This document shows positions 34,560 through 42,591 of a stretch of DNA of 64,000 bases, piece by piece. The position numbers and the translations under genes were made by a program. Each line of letters opens with the position of its first letter. The stretch's first letter is position 1. The DNA comes from Teretinema sp942493045 (GTDB lineage: Bacteria > Spirochaetota > Spirochaetia > Treponematales > Treponemataceae), in the NCBI GenBank assembly GCA_942493045.1, contig OW818665.1:2108001-2172000 (forward strand), read 5' to 3'. A model generated the notes under the pieces. That model saw only the letters and a program-made list of their open reading frames with translations, was not told the origin of the DNA and searched no databases.

Positions 34560-36665
34560 TTACACTTCGGCAAGAAACCGTTTCACCCCATCAATATCAA
34601 GCAACGTATCCGCTACCAGCTTTAGCTGAAGCTCATCGGGAAGATATCCCTGAAACTTGCTCATTCGATAGTTGGGCATGAGTGCCGTCATTTTCCGGAG
34701 CAATTCAGGGTTATCCCAATACCCCGGAACGGAGATCTTCTCTACCGCTGCGGTAAAATCATTCCAGGGCAATGACTCGCTTGAAATCTTCACATACTCG
34801 TTCGTTGCCTGCACCTCGACGCCAAGTTCAATTTTAAGCGCGAAACGCAAACTGCTATTCACATATCCGCCGGCGCTTGTATACCACAAAACGCCTTTAT
34901 GATCGTGCTCGACAGGAGCAAAGGATGACGCGAGAAAATCCCGTTTATCGGCCCGAATGGCGGCGAGAAGCGCGCGTGAGTCATCGCGAAGAAAGGGAAA
35001 TTCATCCGACGAAATGAGAATATCGCGCATTTTCCGGCACAGGTCATAACCGAGGAAGCCCGGACTCAAGCCGCCCCATTTGGGAATCTTTCCGGCGGGA
35101 GACCGTACGACGAATACAGCCTTTTTCTTCCATTCAATTCTCTCGACCGACCACGCATGCCCCGCAAGATAAAACGACGCGTCGTCTTCGAGAAGTTTTT
35201 CAAGGAAGCTCCACTCGATCGATCCGATCACATCTCCCGATACGCCAATCACCTCGAACTCTGAAGGAGTGCTGAATACCGAATAAAGTTCCATGAAGTT
35301 CTTCCGTCCGAAAGCCTTCTCGGCGGCCAGACCCATCGACAACGTACCGCCGTCATCATGTAGGAGTTCCTTTGACAGAAGAAACTCAATGAATTGGTCG
35401 AATTTTTCGGCAGATATTTCCGTAAAGCATGAAGTCTTGCCAAGAAGCCGAAAGGGATCGCCGCGGCCGATGCCGCCTCTTTCAAGGCACAGAGCCATTG
35501 TCTGATGCAAAAGAAGATGCCAGGCCGCGCCGTTTGTCTTCACGGATTCCACAAATCCTGATCGCGCAAGTTCCACAATCGCGAGCGCCTGAAGGAAATA
35601 TTTCTCTTCCTCGATAAAGAAAGTAGTGTTTGAAACGGTTCCGTCACGACGACCGGTACGACCCATTCGCTGTAAAAAGCTCGACACGGTATGGGGCGTG
35701 TTTATCTGCAGGACTTTATCGAGATCTCCGACATCGATACCGAGTTCCATTGTCGAAGTGCACACGATACACGCTTCCTTCCCGCGGGTAAATTGCAATT
35801 CGGAATACTCACGCTCCTCCCGGCTCAAGGATGAGTGATGAACAAACACCGGCTCGCCTGTTTTCTTGAGCGTTCCCGCGATTCGCTCGGCCAACCGTCT
35901 GCTTTCGCAGAACAAGAGGCTTTTAAGCCCATGCGTAGCGGCAAGAACCTGAGCTTCGATTTCTCCCGCATCCCCGGAAAGCAGAATCGACACGTCCTTT
36001 TTGGCAGGTTTCTTGGGTGGATCGACCAACGCGCGGGACCGGGCGGAACTTCCCTGAAGCCAGCGCATGATATCGTCCGGATTGCCGACGGTCGCGGATA
36101 GCCCGATACGCTGAAAATCCTCTTTGGCGTAGGCGCGAATGCGCTCGAGCACACACAAAAGATGATTTCCCCGATCGCACGCGGCAAGCGCGTGAATCTC
36201 GTCAATAATGACATACCGTAAATTTTCAAAAAGTTTCGCAGTCGGGACAGAGCCCGAATCGAGCATCACTTCGAGAGACTCGGGAGTCGTCAGCACGATC
36301 TCGCACGGTTCCTTGAGAAACGCCTTCTTCTGCGCCGGAGTCACGTCCCCATGCCATTTGAAGGCTCCTAACCCGACCATCGTCGCGTAACGCTCGAGCC
36401 GCTCTTCCTGATTATTTATTAGTGCACGCGTAGGGCAGATATAGAGCGCCCGAAGACCATCCTTCGAGTCCGTCAAGCATCCCGAAAGTACCGGAAAAAT
36501 CGATGCCTCGGTTTTTCCTCCCGCAGTAGGAGCGAGAACCACGCAATTATTGCCGTCAAGTATTGCCTGTCCCGCAAGATCCTGAACGGGGCGGAGCGAG
36601 GTCCATCCCAGATTGTTGACTATCTTCTCCTGCAAACGCGGATCAAACCGTGAAAACGCCGTCAT
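34560..36665 (-). CDS. brxHI: BrxHI, Lhr-like DEAD/DEAH helicase of BREX
   Basis: A 701-residue superfamily 2 helicase: Walker A LAPTAGGKTEA near 44-54, DEIHAL near 153, GLSATVGNP near 192, and GRTGRRDG near 337. It resembles the Lhr-like helicases named BrxHI, which close type 2 and type 6 BREX operons. It starts one base after the brxD stop. Its exact job in BREX is not settled; DNA unwinding for restriction or methylation is assumed. Confidence 0.85.
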   Translation of the reverse strand: MTAFSRFDPRLQEKIVNNLGWTSLRPVQDLAGQAILDGNNCVVLAPTAGGKTEASIFPVLSGCLTDSKDGLRALYICPTRALINNQEERLERYATMVGLGAFKWHGDVTPAQKKAFLKEPCEIVLTTPESLEVMLDSGSVPTAKLFENLRYVIIDEIHALAACDRGNHLLCVLERIRAYAKEDFQRIGLSATVGNPDDIMRWLQGSSARSRALVDPPKKPAKKDVSILLSGDAGEIEAQVLAATHGLKSLLFCESRRLAERIAGTLKKTGEPVFVHHSSLSREEREYSELQFTRGKEACIVCTSTMELGIDVGDLDKVLQINTPHTVSSFLQRMGRTGRRDGTVSNTTFFIEEEKYFLQALAIVELARSGFVESVKTNGAAWHLLLHQTMALCLERGGIGRGDPFRLLGKTSCFTEISAEKFDQFIEFLLSKELLHDDGGTLSMGLAAEKAFGRKNFMELYSVFSTPSEFEVIGVSGDVIGSIEWSFLEKLLEDDASFYLAGHAWSVERIEWKKKAVFVVRSPAGKIPKWGGLSPGFLGYDLCRKMRDILISSDEFPFLRDDSRALLAAIRADKRDFLASSFAPVEHDHKGVLWYTSAGGYVNSSLRFALKIELGVEVQATNEYVKISSESLPWNDFTAAVEKISVPGYWDNPELLRKMTALMPNYRMSKFQGYLPDELQLKLVADTLLDIDGVKRFLAEV

Positions 36666-36666
36666 G

Positions 36667-37995
36667 CTACCATTCCAGCTGCTCGACTTGGTATCCGGCC
36701 GAATCGTTCTCGGTATCCGGTTCTGTCTCGCCGGTCATGATCCGTTTGTCATCCGCTGAAAGCTCGCTCATCGGGAAATGATACTCGTCCTTCGGGATGT
36801 ATTCCTTCCCTCCGTCCATACCGTCGAATTCCTCAACATTATCGAGAACCGTTACAAGATCCCGCAGAAAATGGCGCGGAATGACGCCCACATCACCCCT
36901 AAGACCGCTGGTCACAGAGGCAGAAAGACGATCAATGAACTCGTTATCGACAAGCCGGTATATCCGATCGCGGTCACGGGTCGGAAAAATCTCCCGAAGT
37001 TTGAGCGCGACCTGCCTGAGCCGGATAACGTCAAAAGGCTTGAGCTCGAGCTGTGGCTGCTTCGGACTGACAAAGCCCCCGGAAGCGGTAAATTTGATGC
37101 GGTCATTGAGGGGCTCAAGCCCTGCGACGCCTTTTCTGCTGTCGAAGAACTCGGGGGTTCCGGTAAACACCCACACCATACCGTGAAAGTCTTTTGCCGC
37201 ATCGATGATCTGTCGAAGGCCGTTCAGCGATTTCTGCCGTACGTCCGTACGCGTACGAAGAATGGTCTCAAGCTCGTCAATCACCACGACAAGCCCTTGA
37301 TAGCCCGCGCGCTTGACAATGTTGACGATTCCCTTAAGAAAAAGCATGGCAGACGAACTCGAAATCTCGCCCTTTATTCCGGCTTTGCCTTTGACGCTCG
37401 CGGCTATGTTTTTTGAGCCGGAGAGCCAGGCCACAAGGCTCGACGCACTCTGGTAATCGCCTACCTGCTTGGCATCGAAATATGCCTTGAGCACGTTGAT
37501 AAACTCACTGCCTGTCGCCTCGCGGGTAAGCTCGACAAGCTCGGTCTCGAACCGGGCCTTCACTTTTTTGTCAAAATCCGGGTCGCTATCACCGATCTCC
37601 TCGGCGAGACGGTCTTCAATACGGGCGATCCACCCGTCAATCATGAACTCAAGCGCGCCGTTTTCCGTCATAGAAGTGCGGAGATTCGAAACTATTTTAT
37701 GATACACATCGTCGAATTTGTGGAACTGCGTATCATTCGGCGAAACGACGACGAACGACACGGCAAAGTTGTTTTTCATCGCCTCGAGGAGCGTATACTG
37801 GGACATGAATGTTTTTCCGCAGCCGTACCCGCCCCGCAGAAACTTGAAGCATCCTTCGCCCGAGGAGGCAAGATCGAGTTGCCTCTTGATTTCGGAAAGA
37901 GGCCGGTCTATGCCGACGGCGAATTGATCAAGTCCTTTTTCAGGAACTGTTCCGCTTCGTAAACGCTCAAAAATATGTTCGGTTTCGTTAATCAT
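36667..37995 (-). CDS. brxD: BrxD, BREX ATP-binding protein
   Basis: A 442-residue P-loop ATPase (DUF2791 type): Walker A RGGYGCGKTF (54-63), Walker B LVVVIDELETI near 231-241, and sensor-like WVFTGTPEF near 270. This family occurs in BREX types 2 and 6 and is placed, as here, between pglZ and brxHI. It starts 10 bases after the pglZ stop, consistent with one mRNA. It probably forms an ATP-driven ring that works with BrxHI; this is inferred from family context. Confidence 0.85.
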   Translation of the reverse strand: MINETEHIFERLRSGTVPEKGLDQFAVGIDRPLSEIKRQLDLASSGEGCFKFLRGGYGCGKTFMSQYTLLEAMKNNFAVSFVVVSPNDTQFHKFDDVYHKIVSNLRTSMTENGALEFMIDGWIARIEDRLAEEIGDSDPDFDKKVKARFETELVELTREATGSEFINVLKAYFDAKQVGDYQSASSLVAWLSGSKNIAASVKGKAGIKGEISSSSAMLFLKGIVNIVKRAGYQGLVVVIDELETILRTRTDVRQKSLNGLRQIIDAAKDFHGMVWVFTGTPEFFDSRKGVAGLEPLNDRIKFTASGGFVSPKQPQLELKPFDVIRLRQVALKLREIFPTRDRDRIYRLVDNEFIDRLSASVTSGLRGDVGVIPRHFLRDLVTVLDNVEEFDGMDGGKEYIPKDEYHFPMSELSADDKRIMTGETEPDTENDSAGYQVEQLEW

Positions 37996-38005
37996 TTTGT
38001 CTCCC

Positions 38006-40849
38006 TCATGCTTTTCGGTATTCGGTGCCGTCTGCCGTCTGCCGGACGGTTACAGTAAACGGAAGATACTGTTGCCACTCGGAGATTTTCTGGGCAAATC
38101 GACGTGCTTTTCGCGAAGATTCCTGCGTTCCACCGAGCGAGTTCCGGATGAATGCCTCCGAGAGCGCCCCGTGATTAATGAGATGGCGGATTGACGCTTC
38201 GTACTCCCCGGGGATGAGTCCAGTCGGAAAAAGCCAATTCCCGCTCGGCTTTTCCTCATCATGCGCCATGAAGGCAGTCAGTCTTTCGGTTTCGAAATAA
38301 TCGGCGGTAATTACCGGCTGGATCTTCAGAAGGGATGACGCCTGACAAACCGTAACTCGTTCTTTTTCTCCGGTCGAGGACTCGATCCTGAACGACACGA
38401 GAGTCTCTCTGCCAATGATAATCTCAAGAGTATCGCCTGTAAATCGCATCCCGCCCGCGTCTCCGATCGTTATGCGGCTGCCGGCTTCCGTAAGCAGTCT
38501 GAGTTCCACGGTCTCGGGAGCAAAGAGTTCCGCCGTCCCGCTGCATTCCACGGTAAGCTTGATTCGGTTGATTCCGAATACAGGAGGTTGCGCACTGAGC
38601 TTTATCCGGTAGGTTCCCTCTGTAATCTGAACGGGAGCGCCGCCGGACAGCACGATCAGGGGAATGACCCGTTCCTGCAAGCTGTTTCCGCCATGGTAGA
38701 AAGTCCCCGGCTTTGCCGAGGTCAGAAGGTGTGTGCCGGTATCGAGCACGAGCGCGCTTTCTTTATCTGCAGTTTTCCAGCCAAGTTCGGTCAGGGAAAC
38801 CGAAACGAGCTGTTCACCGTTTCGGCTAATGTCAAAGGCATGGCGACGGTCGGCTTTTTCGAGCCGGGCTCCATGCCCATTTTCGACGCTTTCGTCTCCC
38901 AGAAGAAAACCATGGTCTGAGGTAATGACGATCCGGTCAAAGCCCGTATCCCTGAGTTTTTCGACGGCTTGCTTGAGTCGCGCGAGAACCGGTTGAAAGT
39001 AATCGATACCGAGCGTACCCGTACCACTTTCGCCCATCGTGTCAATATCCGGTGTCGCAATGACAAGTAACTTTGCAGATGAAAGCCGCGCGAGATCCTT
39101 TCCTTTCGAGTCAAGAAATAAAGCAAGATCCGTCCACTCGCAACGACCGCCGGCATATTCAGCCAAGGAGCGCTGCCGGGTTTCGGGCGTCGTAATCTGT
39201 CGCTCGCCTGCACGGAAGCCAAGAATTTTTTTTCCGGTCTTGTCGAAAACGGGATCAAGACTTCCGTCTTTCGTGACGGGCATTAAGGCGTTCATGCCGA
39301 CTGCCGTAACTGTCGGCAATTCGGCGAGCATAGCGGAAATAATTTTCCCGCCGTTTGCGTAATCGGCTAGCATTGTGGCGAGTTCCTCGCCGAGTTCATA
39401 GCGAAAAGCGTCAACCAGAAGAAGTGCCGTCTTTTTCTCCGCGCGGAGCATCGGCTCTATCGTACGTTCAAAAAAGAACCGCTGCGCGTTCTCCCGGTGT
39501 AAAGCGAATCGGTCTCGCGCGCATAAGGCGTTCCACGACCGGGCGCGATCGTCCGCCCAAAATCGGTATAGCTTGTTCATCGCGGACCGGATCTCCAGAA
39601 AATCTTCATACCGGTTTCGAACGATGGCGGTAGTAATAGTAGCGGTAATAAGCCGAAATTCCCGGTGCAGCCGGTCAATCTGCCACTCATGTGAGACATA
39701 TACCCCAAATGCAGCGATAACGCTTTCCGCCTTCAGGCCCTCTCCCGAGGCGCTCCTGATCTCGCGGCCAAGCTTCGCCGTCGCGTCAATCCACTTCCAC
39801 ATCCGTTCCCTGGCTGCATCGTTTTTGAGCCAGAACGTGCGGGCATTCTCCCCCGGAGCATCTTCCGCGAATCGGGGTTCTGCATACGAGGCAGTCCTGA
39901 CCCAGTCTCCGGCGCTCAGCGAGTCAAGGGCCGCATCGAGCATAATATCGGCTTCAAAGCGGAACGTATCGAGTTTTCCGAGTTTGTCGGCACTCACGTT
40001 CTTCTCGATGTCAGTCAGTCCCAACTCTGTACGCTCCGCCCAGGCCGCATAGAGCACCGGTTTTTCACGGCGCAGCGTTTTCAGGAATCGTCCGATTCGC
40101 ATGCGGTATTCCGCCGGTCGCGAAGCAAGTCCTGGAAGCCGTTCGCCGGGAAGCGTACCCGAAAGATCAAATGCATACTCAGTGCACAATAGGTAGGCGG
40201 CAACGGCGCTTTCAAGATCGTGCGCAGAAACGAGGGACGCATCCTCGCGTGTCCAGGCCGCGATCCATTGGTCGGTACAGCCAAAGACTCTGTCAAAGTG
40301 TCGCCTGAGCAAGGGAAGACCGATAGCATTCCCTATTGTTCCTTCAAGAAAGGCGATAATAAAGCCATCCTCGCCAAGACGGTCAATCTCTTCGTCTATC
40401 TCGGGCGCGCGGTCAGTCATGCAGTCGGCAAGCCTTTCGGCCATTTCGATGTCGAGTCCCTCGCGGGCAAGAATATGTTCAATCTGTTCGCTGGACAATA
40501 CCGCTTCGCCGGCCTCCCGGACGATACGTTTAAGCGGTACCGACCAGGACTGCCCTGCCTTGCAGGCTTCGTACATCGGAGTATGCGCGATATCTTTGGC
40601 ATCGAAACCTTTCATATAGATGACACAGGGTGAAGCATTTTTCTTCCCGAGAGGATCCTTCGACGCAAGCATGAGCTCAAGAAATGAGCCATCAAAACTG
40701 AATACCGGGTACGGAAAAGAAAGCTGGGAGGCTCGCCATTTCGGGACAAGAGGCGCATATTCACCGCTTTTGTCGAGCCATACCAAAGGAGACTGAGTTC
40801 TGACTGCTTCCTCGACAACCCGCCTTACTTGCTCGGTAATGATACCCAT
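38006..40849 (-). CDS. pglZ: PglZ, BREX alkaline-phosphatase-fold protein
   Basis: A 947-residue protein with the PglZ metal-phosphatase domain in its centre: LLVDAFRYELGEEL near 475-488 (metal-binding Asp) and VITSDHGFLLGDE near 640-652 (second metal site DHG). N- and C-terminal extensions are typical for full-length PglZ. With PglX it is a BREX core protein. The start codon shares bases with the abiEii stop (TAATG at 40847-40851), so pglZ translation is probably coupled to the toxin gene. That arrangement is unusual and may place pglZ-brxD-brxHI under the AbiE promoter. Confidence 0.9.
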   Translation of the reverse strand: MGIITEQVRRVVEEAVRTQSPLVWLDKSGEYAPLVPKWRASQLSFPYPVFSFDGSFLELMLASKDPLGKKNASPCVIYMKGFDAKDIAHTPMYEACKAGQSWSVPLKRIVREAGEAVLSSEQIEHILAREGLDIEMAERLADCMTDRAPEIDEEIDRLGEDGFIIAFLEGTIGNAIGLPLLRRHFDRVFGCTDQWIAAWTREDASLVSAHDLESAVAAYLLCTEYAFDLSGTLPGERLPGLASRPAEYRMRIGRFLKTLRREKPVLYAAWAERTELGLTDIEKNVSADKLGKLDTFRFEADIMLDAALDSLSAGDWVRTASYAEPRFAEDAPGENARTFWLKNDAARERMWKWIDATAKLGREIRSASGEGLKAESVIAAFGVYVSHEWQIDRLHREFRLITATITTAIVRNRYEDFLEIRSAMNKLYRFWADDRARSWNALCARDRFALHRENAQRFFFERTIEPMLRAEKKTALLLVDAFRYELGEELATMLADYANGGKIISAMLAELPTVTAVGMNALMPVTKDGSLDPVFDKTGKKILGFRAGERQITTPETRQRSLAEYAGGRCEWTDLALFLDSKGKDLARLSSAKLLVIATPDIDTMGESGTGTLGIDYFQPVLARLKQAVEKLRDTGFDRIVITSDHGFLLGDESVENGHGARLEKADRRHAFDISRNGEQLVSVSLTELGWKTADKESALVLDTGTHLLTSAKPGTFYHGGNSLQERVIPLIVLSGGAPVQITEGTYRIKLSAQPPVFGINRIKLTVECSGTAELFAPETVELRLLTEAGSRITIGDAGGMRFTGDTLEIIIGRETLVSFRIESSTGEKERVTVCQASSLLKIQPVITADYFETERLTAFMAHDEEKPSGNWLFPTGLIPGEYEASIRHLINHGALSEAFIRNSLGGTQESSRKARRFAQKISEWQQYLPFTVTVRQTADGTEYRKA

Positions 40850-41841
40850 TATTTTATATCCTTTATGCGATTTTCCAGGTTCTTGAGCCCCTCAAGAATA
40901 ACGGAAAAAGGAGGCTCCTCATGGAAAAACATCGCTTTCATATCTTCATAGTCCTCTTCCAACGCAGGCACCCGATACTTTGGGGGAACCAAATACAAGT
41001 TTCCGGGTTTCGCATTGGCAAGATTTGACCATGGCGCGCGGTAAAATCGTTCTTTGAATTCGACAACCTTGGGCAGAAGGTCAATCTGATCAATTGACGA
41101 GTCAGCGCATTGAGTCAACCCCATTTTATATAGATCATAGTAATGACGGGAGTATCTCTTCGGAATTGCTTTGTCCGAGGGACGATGATATTCCTGGTGC
41201 AGTATGGTTGCCTTCTCCCAAAAAGTTCGTTCAGATGTGACAACGGTAACTTCACCCGAGAGCTTTACAAAGTACTGCGGAAAAAACTCGGCAGCGTACG
41301 GAGTTATCGTATGTGTAGCATGCGGAGTCCAACTGGCAAGAGGGCCTATCTCCAGAATGATCCAGGGAAGAATCGCCGGATTCGTGAAAGTTCCGGGATA
41401 TGTTATTTTTACGATATCCTTATAAAACTCGGCTTGAATAATCGGGCCGAGACGTTCATTCAATTCGTTCTGAAAGGAAGGTACAAATGTTCCGGCAAGA
41501 TAGGAAGCTGTTATTGGATTCGTTTCTTTTACGAAACGGTCTTTTTTATTGTTGGTTTCCGGTATCCAGGGGTCGTCTTTCGAAAATCCGAGCTCACGCC
41601 AATCAAGAATCAAGTCAATGTCTTCAGAGAAGCGGTCGATCAGGTGATATGCCTTTGATAGGCTGGTTCCGCCCTTGAAAATGACTTTACTGCCCCACGT
41701 CCTCGAGCTGAAAAGGATTTCAAGGATCACGCATACCCAAAAGTCCTTTTCGGCGATTGCTTCGTGAACGCCCATCTTCCGTGCGGTTTCGCGGAAAAGT
41801 TCCTGCCGCTTTTGGTCAGGTCCTCTTGCAATATCGATCAT
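40849..41841 (-). CDS. abiEii: AbiEii-type nucleotidyltransferase toxin
   Basis: A 330-residue AbiEii/AbiGii-family protein. The nucleotidyltransferase core reads FKGGTSLSKAY (55-65) followed by RFSEDIDLI (70-78), giving the GGTxLxK and DxD active-site motifs. It overlaps AbiEi by ATGA, the usual order (antitoxin first). Family members cause abortive infection or growth arrest by nucleotide transfer, relieved by AbiEi. Here the pair sits inside BREX and is fused by overlap to pglZ, so it may act as an addiction module for it. Confidence 0.85.
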   Translation of the reverse strand: MIDIARGPDQKRQELFRETARKMGVHEAIAEKDFWVCVILEILFSSRTWGSKVIFKGGTSLSKAYHLIDRFSEDIDLILDWRELGFSKDDPWIPETNNKKDRFVKETNPITASYLAGTFVPSFQNELNERLGPIIQAEFYKDIVKITYPGTFTNPAILPWIILEIGPLASWTPHATHTITPYAAEFFPQYFVKLSGEVTVVTSERTFWEKATILHQEYHRPSDKAIPKRYSRHYYDLYKMGLTQCADSSIDQIDLLPKVVEFKERFYRAPWSNLANAKPGNLYLVPPKYRVPALEEDYEDMKAMFFHEEPPFSVILEGLKNLENRIKDIK

Positions 41842-42458
41842 AATGCGGACTCCTTACCTTCGGCTTTGGCGGCGGCTTCTTTCATGATTTCAAGAACCCA
41901 ATTGGTAACATAGCGGCATTCTTTTATCGTCGTTTTCCAGTTTGACGGGGTCAGGTAGCTTCCGAGGCGCTGGAGCTCTTCGTCCGTGACGGCTTCCCGT
42001 CCAAGGGCTTTGATACCCTGCACAAGTACGGCCGAATTCCATGTGAGTTTTGAGGTTTCCTTGGCTGCCCTTTTTTTGAATATTAAGCGGATCGTATCCA
42101 CTTGATATTGGCGGTTCGGTCCATCGGTAAGGTAGCTCCATTCTGCGGGAATTTGGGTAGAAAGTCCGAGAATGTTGAGTGAGGTATTTCCGTCCGGAAC
42201 GATGTGCCAACCGTTACTTCGCGCAATGGTTTGAGCAACGCGATCCGGATCAGGGCTCGCGTATCCTTCGAGGTAGGTATTTTTCTCGGGATAGTCGTAT
42301 ACCCCACGCATAATTTTTCGTATTGTCCCCTTTTTCTCGAGCCGGGACAGCGCCTGCCATACCGCCGAAGGGGTTCCAAGGTCGAGGAAATTTTTTGGGG
42401 TAAAGCACCAACCCCTCTTCATTCCATAAATGCGTGCAATTACTTGCTCTGCAAGCAT
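41838..42458 (-). CDS. abiEi: AbiEi-type antitoxin / transcriptional repressor
   Basis: A 206-residue protein of the AbiEi/DUF6088 family: an N-terminal winged helix (FLDLGTPSAVWQALSRLEKKG, IRKIMRGVYDYP) for DNA binding, and a C-terminal domain of the antitoxin type. Family members repress their own promoter by binding inverted repeats. A perfect 12-bp-arm inverted repeat lies across the promoter just upstream (42485-42513), which supports this. Ribosome site GAGAGGTG before the ATG. Confidence 0.85.
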   Translation of the reverse strand: MLAEQVIARIYGMKRGWCFTPKNFLDLGTPSAVWQALSRLEKKGTIRKIMRGVYDYPEKNTYLEGYASPDPDRVAQTIARSNGWHIVPDGNTSLNILGLSTQIPAEWSYLTDGPNRQYQVDTIRLIFKKRAAKETSKLTWNSAVLVQGIKALGREAVTDEELQRLGSYLTPSNWKTTIKECRYVTNWVLEIMKEAAAKAEGKESAL

Positions 42459-42484
42459 TTAACACCTCTCTTTATCAAATAGTA

Positions 42485-42513
42485 TGTCAGGAAAATGATA
42501 TATTTTCCTGACA
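42485..42513. promoter_or_regulatory. AbiEi operator
   Basis: Perfect inverted repeat TGTCAGGAAAAT-N5-ATTTTCCTGACA. It covers the spacer and -10 box of the promoter at 42495-42523. Confidence 0.75.
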
Positions 42514-42523
42514 CGAAAATCAA
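42495..42523 (-). promoter_or_regulatory. Promoter of abiEi-abiEii-pglZ-brxD-brxHI
   Basis: Minus-strand TTGATT (42518-42523), 17-base spacer, TATCAT (42495-42500). As the genes behind it overlap or are at most 10 bases apart, it probably drives all five. Confidence 0.6.
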
Positions 42524-42551
42524 GCCGGAATCAATTTAGTTGACGCTTGGC

Positions 42552-42590
42552 CATTATTCTTCGTATGCTGTAAGCATACGAAGAATAATG
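42552..42590. terminator. 17-bp stem-loop after the DUF262 operon
   Basis: CATTATTCTTCGTATGC and its exact complement around a 5-base loop, one base after the DUF262 stop. It should separate this operon from the AbiE promoter, though a T-run is lacking on the minus strand. Confidence 0.5.
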
Positions 42591-42591
42591 T

